DNA of 48,436 nt from Actinomycetales bacterium. Lineage in GTDB: Bacteria; Actinomycetota; Actinomycetes; Actinomycetales; Actinomycetaceae. How positions within the stretch are numbered: the stretch's first letter is position 1; each line of letters opens with the position of its first letter. A program made the position numbers and the translations under genes. The notes below the pieces were generated by a model, which was given only the letters and a program-made list of their open reading frames with translations, was not told where the DNA came from and did not search any database. The stretch is taken from contig JADGOQ010000053.1 in NCBI GenBank assembly GCA_017882885.1, positions 1 through 48,436 on the forward strand, in the 5' to 3' direction. Positions 34,439 through 41,569 of this stretch are shown here, piece by piece.

Positions 34439-34856
34439 ATGCGCCCCCGCCACCTCACTCTGCCCACCGTCCTTCTCGACGCCGACCCCTCCACGGCCCT
34501 CCAGGTGCAGGTCCTCGCCGCCGGCGATGGCGACGTGGTCGAGCCGGGCGACCTGCTCGTGGCGGACTACCTCGGCCAGGTGTGGGGCGGTGATGTCTTC
34601 GACAGCTCCTTCGATGGCTCGCCCGCGGCGTTCTCCATCGGCACCGGTGCGGTGATCGAGGGCTGGGACGCCGGGATCGCCGGCACCGAGACGGGCGCGA
34701 TTGTCGGGCCCGTGGTCACGGGCGGCCTCGGCGAGGCCGCCGCCGTCTCCGTCCCCGATCGGGAGCCGTGTCCTCCTGGAGCTCCCCGCGGCCGATGCGG
34801 AGAGCCCGGCGATCGCCGCGGTGGTGGACATCCTCGCCCAGATCAGTACCAGCTGA
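34439..34856 (+). pseudogene. Frameshifted FKBP-type peptidyl-prolyl isomerase
   Basis: A cytosolic single-domain FKBP. From ATG 34439 (GGAG site) it reads HLTLPTVLLDADP, LVADYLGQVWGGDVFDSSFDG and AVIEGWDAGIAG, all FKBP landmarks. After about residue 105 the frame becomes Arg/Pro-rich. The expected C-terminal strands appear in the +1 frame as IGSRVLLELPAAD and AVVDILAQISTS, ending at TGA 34856. The intact protein would have about 139 residues. Either a real inactivating frameshift or a sequence error. A much longer in-frame ORF to 35203 is not credible. Confidence 0.75.
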
Positions 34857-34891
34857 GGTCGCCGGGGCGCCGATCAGCCACGCTCACCACG

Positions 34892-35641
34892 TCAGGCCAG
34901 GTCGGAAGACTCGGTGAGGAGGTAGCGCCCCACCATGCCGACGCTGCTGCCGAGGCCACCCAGGAACTCGATGCTGAGGGTCGGCGAGTCGCGGAGTTCC
35001 CACAACACGCCGGCCGTCACCCAGGCGGCCTCCCGGGCCTTCGCGATGCTCCAGTTGCCCACGAGCGTCACCACGGGCGCGAACTCGCGGTCCACGGCAA
35101 GGGCCCCCCCGTCCAGGAACGACTGCCGCACCTCTCCCTGGACCTCGGCGAGGATTCCGGTGACGGCGTCGTAGTCGCGCTGGACCCCGGGGCTGCGCGG
35201 TGACAGCCCCAGCTGGCGGCAGGACCGGACCAGCGCGATGGGCAGGTCGTGGTTGATGTGCGCGTTCATCCCCGCCAGGGCGAACTGGATCGGTTCGCAG
35301 CGGGCCCGGCGGCGTTCGAAGAGCGGCGCCCAGGCCCTGCCCACCGGAGCGGCCGTCAGCTGGTCGAGGAACAACCCGGCGAAGACGATGTCGAGTCGCG
35401 TCGCGAAGGCCGGTTTCGAGAACTGCCCCTCACCGATTCGCTCGAGCACCAGGCGGGTCACCTTCAGATACATCCGGGTGAACACGGCGACCCCGTCCTC
35501 GGGCGGCAGGGCGTCGTCGACCGACTGGAGTCTGGCCACGACCGCCTCCACCGATCCAAGCTGCCCGCGCGGAACGGGCTCACGCCCACGTCGCACCGCC
35601 GGATTCCTCAGCTTCTCCACGAGATCCGTCAACCAGCCCAT
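34892..35641 (-). CDS. DUF5995 family protein
   Basis: A 249-residue, mainly helical protein that I place in DUF5995. Recognisable parts are VEAVVARLQSVDDALPPEDGVAVFTRMYL, FLDQLTAAPVGRAWAPLFERR, the central FALAGMNAHINHDLPIAL (His/Asn/Asp reminiscent of a metal or catalytic site) and NWSIAKAREAAWVTA near the C-terminus. Function is unknown. The ATG at 35641 is chosen over GTG 35659 because TATCGT lies 6 nt upstream, giving a leaderless start. It is divergent from the MFS gene with 58 nt between starts. Confidence 0.85.
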   Translation of the reverse strand: MGWLTDLVEKLRNPAVRRGREPVPRGQLGSVEAVVARLQSVDDALPPEDGVAVFTRMYLKVTRLVLERIGEGQFSKPAFATRLDIVFAGLFLDQLTAAPVGRAWAPLFERRRARCEPIQFALAGMNAHINHDLPIALVRSCRQLGLSPRSPGVQRDYDAVTGILAEVQGEVRQSFLDGGALAVDREFAPVVTLVGNWSIAKAREAAWVTAGVLWELRDSPTLSIEFLGGLGSSVGMVGRYLLTESSDLA

Positions 35642-35647
35642 GGGGGG

Positions 35648-35653
35648 ACGATA
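35648..35653 (-). promoter_or_regulatory. -10 hexamer TATCGT for the DUF5995 gene
   Basis: The minus-strand hexamer ends 6 nt before the ATG at 35641. Confidence 0.45.
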
Positions 35654-35687
35654 GACCACCGCCGGCGGGCATGGAGCCGACGGCGCG

Positions 35688-35693
35688 TACGAT
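35688..35693 (+). promoter_or_regulatory. -10 hexamer TACGAT for the MFS gene
   Basis: The hexamer ends 6 nt before GTG 35700. Confidence 0.45.
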
Positions 35694-35699
35694 TCAGCG

Positions 35700-36863
35700 G
35701 TGAGCTCCCCTGTTTCGTCGCGCGGCTGGCGCGGCCACGAGACGTGGGCCCTCTACGCCGGTTATGGCATCGGCGCCTTCGGCATCAATGGCTTGGGTTC
35801 GGTGCTGCTGCCCCTGCAGCAGGACCTGGGCGTGGGGCGCTCAGCGGTGGCCTTTTACCCCACGCTGTTCGCGCTGTCCACGATCCTCGCCGGACTCGTG
35901 GGCAGCCAGGTTTCCAACCGCGTCGGTGAAGCCCGGCTGCTCGTCATCGCCTACGTGAGCTTCATGGTCGGCGCGGCACTGTTCTGGGTGGACATCCGCT
36001 GGGCCACCGCTGTTGGCGCCCTCCTGCTGGGGATCGGCGGCGCCGCCGGGATCCTCGTGATCCCGGTGCGCCTCGCGCGGCTCCATCCGCGGCGTTCGAC
36101 CGTCCCCCTCACCGAATCGAACGCCGTCGCCAGCCTTTCCGCGATTCTTGCCCCGGTTCTCGTCGCGGCGACGCTGGCCACCGGCGTCGGGTGGCGGTTC
36201 GGCTACCTCCTGCCGATCCTCGTCCTGTCGGCCGCCATGGTCGTCCGCTACGTGCCGCGCCTGCGGTCGGCCGACCCTCAAGCGGCGCCCGACGACGCGG
36301 TGGAGGTCGACGTGCGACGCGGCCCTGTCCTCGGGCGGTGGTCCGACGCCGTCCTCGCGGTGTCCGCCGAGTTCTCCCTGGTGTTCTGGGCGGCGACGGC
36401 GTTGGCGGAGTGGCACGACGTGGAGACCGCCGTAGCGGTGGTGGCGGCGGGCATGTTCCTCGTGGGGATGGCCGCCGGGCGCATCTTCGCCGGTCCGGTG
36501 GTCGGGCGGTACCCGGCCCGGACGGTGACGCTCGGGGGCGCGGGGATCGGGATCGCCGGGTTCGTCGTCTACTGGTCGTCCCCCGTGCTTGGTGTCGCCG
36601 CCGGCGGGCTGGCGCTCGCCGGCGTCGGGATCTCGGTTCTCTACCCCGTGGCGATCGGGCGCCTGATCGCGGCCCGGCCCGACAATCCCGTCGCGGGGGC
36701 GTCCCTCGGGGCGCTGGCCATCGGCCTCTCCGTGGGCGCTGCGCCCGTGGCGCTCTCCTGGCTGGCCGACGGCGTGGGCATGCGCCAGGCGTACCTGGTC
36801 GTGCCGATCTTCCTCGGTCTGCTGGTGCTCAAGAACCTGCGTCGGGCCCCCGCCCGAGGCTGA
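35700..36863 (+). CDS. Major facilitator superfamily transporter
   Basis: A 387-residue membrane protein with about 12 hydrophobic helices in two six-helix halves, split by a charged central loop near residues 190-215 (LRSADPQAAPDDAVEVDVRR). The loop between helices 2 and 3 has SQVSNRVGEARLL, an MFS motif A variant, and its repeat in the second half reads GPVVGRYPARTV. The substrate is unknown; the size and few-residue loops resemble sugar or drug efflux members. It starts with GTG 35700, leaderless (TACGAT 6 nt upstream). Confidence 0.88.
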   Translation: MSSPVSSRGWRGHETWALYAGYGIGAFGINGLGSVLLPLQQDLGVGRSAVAFYPTLFALSTILAGLVGSQVSNRVGEARLLVIAYVSFMVGAALFWVDIRWATAVGALLLGIGGAAGILVIPVRLARLHPRRSTVPLTESNAVASLSAILAPVLVAATLATGVGWRFGYLLPILVLSAAMVVRYVPRLRSADPQAAPDDAVEVDVRRGPVLGRWSDAVLAVSAEFSLVFWAATALAEWHDVETAVAVVAAGMFLVGMAAGRIFAGPVVGRYPARTVTLGGAGIGIAGFVVYWSSPVLGVAAGGLALAGVGISVLYPVAIGRLIAARPDNPVAGASLGALAIGLSVGAAPVALSWLADGVGMRQAYLVVPIFLGLLVLKNLRRAPARG

Positions 36864-36903
36864 GCAGTCCGCAGCCGATTTCTGTGGATTCCCCCCGGCA
36901 TGC

Positions 36904-36909
36904 TAGGTT
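36904..36909 (+). promoter_or_regulatory. -10 hexamer TAGGTT for tRNA-Leu
   Basis: TAGGTT lies 44 nt before the mature tRNA. A weak TTCTGT at 36880-36885, with an 18-nt spacer, is a possible -35. Confidence 0.4.
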
Positions 36910-36953
36910 TGACGCTGCAGATCGAGGCGGGGCGACCGCCGGGATCGACACCC

Positions 36954-37040
36954 GTCCGGGTGGCGGAATAGGCAGACGCGCTAGCTTGAGGTGCTAGTGC
37001 CCGAAAGGGCGTGGGGGTTCAAGTCCCCCTCCGGACACCA
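36954..37040 (+). tRNA. tRNA-Leu(GAG)
   Basis: An 87-nt class II tRNA with an encoded CCA. The acceptor stem pairs GTCCGGG with TCCGGAC (last pair G-T). The D arm contains the GGCGGAATAGGCAGAC segment. The anticodon stem CTAGC/GCTAG frames the loop TTGAGGT, giving anticodon GAG, which reads CTC/CTT leucine codons. The long variable arm TGCCCGAAAGGGCG is typical of tRNA-Leu. The T arm is GGGGG-TTCAAGT-CCCCC. CTC is a frequent Leu codon in this GC-rich window. Confidence 0.97.
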
Positions 37041-37045
37041 CCATC

Positions 37046-37080
37046 ACGGCGCGCCCTTCAGATCCTGAGGGGCGCGCCGT
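37046..37080. terminator. Bidirectional hairpin between tRNA-Leu and the SNF2 helicase gene
   Basis: The 11-bp stem ACGGCGCGCCC/GGGCGCGCCGT continues into TTCAG/CTGAG around an ATC loop, almost perfectly paired over 35 nt. It lies between the convergent tRNA and helicase genes; its last base is the first base of the helicase stop codon. Confidence 0.7.
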
Positions 37081-39233
37081 CAGCCTTTGAGAGCCTCCAT
37101 GAGGAGGTGGACGAGAGCCTCCATCTGCACGACATCGCTCGAGGTGACCTCCTCGTCACTACCATCGAGTGCCCGCGCGGCGAGACCCGCCTTCGAGTCG
37201 ATCAGCTCGGCGATCTTCGTGTCGATCGTGTGCGCCGCGAGGATGCGCCAGGCCGTGACCGGCTCCTGCTGTCCGATCCGGTGCAGCCGGTCGATCGCCT
37301 GCTCCTGCTCAGCGGCGGTCCAGGAGAGCTCGGCCAGCACGACGTTCGACGACGCGTGCAGGTTCAGCCCCACCCCCGCGGCGGTGAGCGAGCACACGGC
37401 AACGGCTACGTCGGGATCCTTCTGGAAGGCGTCGATCGCGCGTTGACGCTGGAGGGAGGTCTGGTCCCCCCGGATCGACACCGTCGCCAGTCCGGCGTCC
37501 CCGAGCACTCGCTCCGCCGTGTCCATGACGTCGATGTGTTTCGCGAACAACACGACCTTCCCGGCCGAGCGTGCGAGCTGAGCCGCGTAGTCCGCCGCGA
37601 GCGTCGCCTTGCCCTGCCCGATCTTGCGCACCATCGTGAACACGTTCTCGGTGCCACCGCTGGAGTTGGCGGAATGCAGCTCTGAGAGCGCCACGCGCCG
37701 CATCAGCTCGACATCCGGTTCGCCCGTCCCCGTGCCCTCCTTGCGGGCGTCGAGGAGGCCGTGGTAGCGGGCGGCCAGCCGCTTCCCCAGCGCGCGCTCG
37801 GCGCGCCGGATGGAGCGCCCGAGTGCGTCGTCGAGCTCGACCGGCAGGTCGACCACGCGCTTGGCAGGCAGGTCACTGGCCACGTCGGCCTTGCGCCGTC
37901 GGACGATGCCCATGCTGATGACCGCGTCCCGGGCCGCCGGGTAGAACGCGTGGTCCGCGGGCGTGAGTCCGATGTCCTCGAGCCTGCGCACCAGTGCGGG
38001 ACTGGGCTGGTCGCCCGTGATCCAGCCGAGGAACCGCCAGATCGCACGGAAGTCCTCGACGTCGTTGATGAGTGGGGTACCGGGGAGCGCCATGAGCAGC
38101 GGGTTGCCGCCCGGCGTGCGCGCGCGAATCCGCTCCGCCACCGCGAGGACGTGGCGCGAGCGTTGCGAGCCAAGGTTCTTGATGAAGTGGGCCTCGTCCA
38201 CAACCATCGAGCGGAAGCCGAGCGTCGAGGTCCACGACAGGTGGCGGTCGAGGATCTCGTAGTTGACGACGAACACGTCCGCAAAGGCGTCCATGTCCTC
38301 GCCATCGCCGTGGATCACCGTCACGCGACGGTGCGGCGTCCAGCGCTCCACCTCGCGGGCCCAGTTGATCTTCACGACGTTCGGCACGACGGCGAGCATC
38401 GGGTACGCGTCAGCCACGGTCGCAGCCAGGATCGCCTGCGCCGTCTTGCCCAGTCCCGGCTCGTCGGCGAGCAGGAAGGTGCGGTGGCCCCGCCGCACCG
38501 CCTCGAGGAGCCGCGCCTGGTGCGGCATGAGGTGCGATCCTCGGGGAGAGATGTTGTCGACCCGCGGCGCCTCGGGGAGCGCCATCGACGCCGTGGCACC
38601 GCCCGCACCCTGCTCGAATGCCCGGAAGAGCGGGTCCATGAGATCCCACCCGGAGAGGTGGCCGAGAGAGCCCCCGCCCACCGGTCGACGTCCCAGATCC
38701 GGTGCCAGGAACGGGTTGGCCCGGGCCCTCGCCAGGACCGAGGCTGGAACCACCTGCTTTGCGGCCAGGTCCGGCGGAACTGCCGGCACACGCACCGGGG
38801 CAGCCACGGGGATCTCGAGGTCCTCGGGGGCGAGCTCCGCACCAGTTTCCAGCAGCCACTCCCGACGCAGCCGCAGGGCAGCGGTGCTCGGCGTGACATC
38901 CTCGCCCAGCAAGCTGAGCAGGCTCGTGTCCCGGGCGGCAATCTGGGCGAGGATCGCCGCGATGCCCTCGATGCGCTTGAGCAACTGCTTCCTGGCCGCG
39001 TCGGGCAGGGATTTGTCCTCCTTGATCCGGGCACGCTCCGAGCGCATGAGAAGCGAGATCACCTGGAACTTCGTTCGGTCCCTCGGACCCACCCTGCCGG
39101 TCGTCGCCTTCGCCTGCACCTGACGGACGTGGCGTGCAAGGATCGGGATGAGGGGTGCCCGTTCGTCAGCGCTCACCGCACCCGCTCGGGTGCCTGAACG
39201 ACCGGAACGGAGGCGACGGTCGGAGGCCGGCAT
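37080..39233 (-). CDS. SNF2-family DEAD/H-box helicase
   Basis: About 717 residues. A helical N-terminal region of about 240 residues is followed by the SNF2 ATPase. Motif I is LADEPGLGKTAQ, with Pro where most SNF2 proteins have Met. Motif II is VVDEAHFIKN and motif III is LPGTPLIND. The second RecA domain has VVLFAKHIDVMDTAE, AVCSLTAAGVGLNLH, motif V/VI ELSWTAAEQEQAIDRLHRIGQ and a final coiled region. It resembles bacterial SMARCAL1-like/RapA-like translocases of unknown partner. No methylase or nuclease gene adjoins, so defence is not indicated. I chose ATG at 39233 (MPASDRRLRSG) with GGGAGAG upstream. Confidence 0.9.
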   Translation of the reverse strand: MPASDRRLRSGRSGTRAGAVSADERAPLIPILARHVRQVQAKATTGRVGPRDRTKFQVISLLMRSERARIKEDKSLPDAARKQLLKRIEGIAAILAQIAARDTSLLSLLGEDVTPSTAALRLRREWLLETGAELAPEDLEIPVAAPVRVPAVPPDLAAKQVVPASVLARARANPFLAPDLGRRPVGGGSLGHLSGWDLMDPLFRAFEQGAGGATASMALPEAPRVDNISPRGSHLMPHQARLLEAVRRGHRTFLLADEPGLGKTAQAILAATVADAYPMLAVVPNVVKINWAREVERWTPHRRVTVIHGDGEDMDAFADVFVVNYEILDRHLSWTSTLGFRSMVVDEAHFIKNLGSQRSRHVLAVAERIRARTPGGNPLLMALPGTPLINDVEDFRAIWRFLGWITGDQPSPALVRRLEDIGLTPADHAFYPAARDAVISMGIVRRRKADVASDLPAKRVVDLPVELDDALGRSIRRAERALGKRLAARYHGLLDARKEGTGTGEPDVELMRRVALSELHSANSSGGTENVFTMVRKIGQGKATLAADYAAQLARSAGKVVLFAKHIDVMDTAERVLGDAGLATVSIRGDQTSLQRQRAIDAFQKDPDVAVAVCSLTAAGVGLNLHASSNVVLAELSWTAAEQEQAIDRLHRIGQQEPVTAWRILAAHTIDTKIAELIDSKAGLAARALDGSDEEVTSSDVVQMEALVHLLMEALKG

Positions 39234-39699
39234 GCTCTCCCATTTGTCGAGGATCGATGATGTGGCGGCGCATGCGGGGGCTGCTGCCGAGGCACCCCTC
39301 GCCGCAACCGCCCGACCACTCGGCGCGGGGCTGGCCCCAACGGGGCAGCGCCATGGTCGTCGCGTTCCAGCTCGGGCTTTGCGCCATCGGCGGCCGCTGT
39401 GCGGCGGAGTAACCGCAAGCACCGCCACCAGCTTACGCCCAGCCCGCCCTTACGCCCAGTCGCCACGGTCTCGGCGACGTCGGCCGTCGCTCGAGGGGCT
39501 CGGCCGCCTACCTGAGCTACGGCCCCTTTGGTGACAAGGGAGAAAGCTGGGTGCGCGTCGGATCTCCCGTTGGACGCGCCGATTGCGTGGCATGCTCGGA
39601 CCCCGTCGATGTTGGCAGCGCAACATGCACTCCACCGCGAGAGCCATAGAGTGACATGCGTCACTAATCAGCGCCAAGACGCCACGTCCCGGCCGGCAC
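39234..39699. other. 466-nt gene-free stretch
   Basis: Open frames here on both strands have atypical composition and no recognisable product, so I call none. It holds the GTGA-N6-TCAC palindrome near 39650 and two direct copies of TTACGCCCAG (39433-39442 and 39450-39459). Both could belong to the helicase promoter region on the minus strand. Confidence 0.55.
39650..39665. promoter_or_regulatory. CRP/GlxR-like palindrome
   Basis: AGTGAC-ATGC-GTCACT gives GTGA-N6-TCAC, the half-site spacing of the CRP/GlxR family. It lies about 420 nt upstream of the helicase start and 35 nt past the monooxygenase-like gene stop. Binding is not shown. Confidence 0.4.
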
Positions 39700-39996
39700 T
39701 CACCCCTCGTAGCTCTGCTCCACAGTGAACCAGGTGTGGGAATGCTCCGCCCCGACCCGCTCGAGCAGATCGAGGGCAGCGGGCCGCTTCCCGCTGGTCC
39801 GATTCGCCAGAAGGGTATCGAGGTCCCGCCACGTCGTCTGGATGCGCCAGGCACCACCCTGCCTGCGCAGGAGTTCCGACCGCACCAGCCCCTCGGGCTT
39901 GTCGGCGTCGATCATCTGGCGGTAGCCCTCGAGGAACTCGGCCTCGCGGGCAGGATCAACCGTGGCATCGACGGCCGTGACAACGAACGCACCCAT
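39700..39996 (-). CDS. Antibiotic biosynthesis monooxygenase (ABM)-like protein
   Basis: A 98-residue protein with the ABM ferredoxin-like fold pattern: MGAFVVTAVDATVDPAREAEFLEGYRQM, GLVRSELLRRQGGAWRIQTTW, and a final ERVGAEHSHTWFTVEQ with conserved His residues. Members act as cofactor-free monooxygenases or haem/dye-binding proteins; the substrate here is unknown. ATG at 39996 has a GGAGGGA site 6 nt upstream, so it can be translated alone. The same frame is open through the GH31 remnant upstream, so an initiation there could also yield a chimera. Confidence 0.75.
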   Translation of the reverse strand: MGAFVVTAVDATVDPAREAEFLEGYRQMIDADKPEGLVRSELLRRQGGAWRIQTTWRDLDTLLANRTSGKRPAALDLLERVGAEHSHTWFTVEQSYEG

Positions 39997-40044
39997 GGGA
40001 CGTCCCTCCAGATTGGTGAAGTGAACCACCCAATCGTGCCCCAC

Positions 40045-41549
40045 CCCGATGTCGGCGCCGACGAACGCCTGTCCGGAGACCCCCAGGCCTGCGCCCATCG
40101 CAATGCTCAGCCACAGGTGGTCCCAGCGGGACATGTTGTCGCCCATCCAGTTCGCGGCATAGCGCTGGATGCCGGCGAACCCCGCCCGCGAGAGCACGAA
40201 CGTGCGCCTGTCCGGCATCGCCGCCAGCAGGCCCTGCGTGGTGCCCATCGCCATGAGGAGCGCGTACTGGTTGTGGAACCGCTCGTGGGAGAACGCGCCG
40301 CGGCCGAACCGCATCGCACCGGGGTCGATCGCGCCGGTGGCGGGCTCGTTCATGTCGTTCCAGATGCCCGCCACGCCGGACACCACGTGCGCGGCGTTGA
40401 GCTCACCCCACCAGGCGCGCCCCTCCTCGGCGACGAAGTCCGGGAAGGTCGTGTTACCGGGCCAGACCTGGCCGATGTAGACGTCGCCACCCTCGGTGCG
40501 GCAGAGCACGTCGCGCTCGAGCGCCTGGTCGTGGACGCGGCAGCCGAGCTCGTGCTTCACGCCCGGGTCAACGATGGTGATCACCCGGAAGCCCTCCCCG
40601 GCGAGCCGGGCGAGCATGCCGGGGACGTCGGAAAAGTTCCCGGTGTTCCGCGTGAAGACCCGGTAGCCGTCCGGTGGTCGATGTCCAGCCAGAGCGCGTC
40701 ACACGGGATGCCCTCGTCAAGGAGTCGCTTCGCGAGGGCTTCCAGGGTGTCCGCGGTGTAGTCGAACCAGCGGCACTGGTGGTAGCCGAGGGCCCACAGT
40801 GGCGGCGGCGCGGTGCGGCCCGTCAGCCAGGTGTAGGCCTCGAGGATGGCGGGCATGCCGGGACCGGAGAAGCCGTAGTGCGCCCGATACCCGTTGTCCA
40901 CGAACGAGCCGGCCATCGCTCCCGACGGGTGGGACTGGTGGTAGAAGAACGGGATCGAGACGTAGTACGGGTCGAACTCGGTGCTCGTCCTGTCCGAGCG
41001 TGGGTCCGCGTCCGGCCTCCCGGCCGTGAACTCCCCCGACGCCTTGGGGTCCAGCACGTCCGTGTTCCACAGCGTGAAGTCCCGGCCGCGCCGGTTATGG
41101 CTGCCGCTCTTCTCCCCCAACCCGAAGATCGCGTCCTCGCGGCGGCACCGGCGCCGGATCACGAACGCGTCGTTCAGGGTCGCGTAGGCCCAGGAGCGGC
41201 CCGCCCCGTCCCACGCGGTCTCGACGACGGCGCTCCCGTCGGTCCGGTGGACGTCCAGCCGGAACGGGTCGAGCCAGAGGGAGACCACCAGGGCGGGGGT
41301 GCGGAGGCGAACGACGCCGTCGCCCCGCTCGACGGCGAACGTCACCTCGCGTGAGAACGGGTCCACGCACACCGCGAACGTCGGCGACTCGTCGAACACC
41401 CCGCCACGGCTGATCGCGACCCGCACGACGTCGTCGCGCACGACGCCGACCCGCAGGCGTTCGCCGTGGAGGTGCGCGAGGAGACCCCGTGGGGCCTCCT
41501 CGACGGCGTCGACAATCTCGAACCGGATGTAGTGGTCGGTGACGGCCAT
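40045..41549 (-). pseudogene. Broken GH31 family alpha-glucosidase
   Basis: The first part, ATG 41549 to about 40675, reads as a GH31 N-terminal beta domain and early barrel (EDAIFGLGEKSG, STEFDPYYVSIPFFYH, PPLWALGYHQCRW, CDALWLDID). One base appears lost at about 40673. The barrel continues in another frame as MLARLAGEGFRVITIVDPG, with nucleophile motif IWNDMNEP and acid/base motif MGDNMSRWDHL. Homology stops at FVGADIG near 40045, so the barrel end and C-terminal beta domains, normally another 250-300 residues, are missing. It then runs in frame into the ABM gene. It follows glgP by 20 nt, suggesting a former glycogen/maltodextrin operon. Confidence 0.9.
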
Positions 41550-41569
41550 CGGGCGATCCCTGGTGAAGG

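Noticed and set aside
34857-35203. Reading the FKBP ORF through to 35203 as one 254-residue protein
   Set aside because: After the FKBP part it is Arg/Pro-rich, antisense to DUF5995, and the true FKBP end is visible in another frame.
36855-36880. Weak hairpin GGCTG/CAGCC after the MFS gene
   Set aside because: A 5-bp stem and no clear T run; too weak to call a terminator.
39155-39412. Small plus-strand ORF in the gene-free stretch
   Set aside because: The product has no recognisable features, no ribosome site and no leaderless signature.
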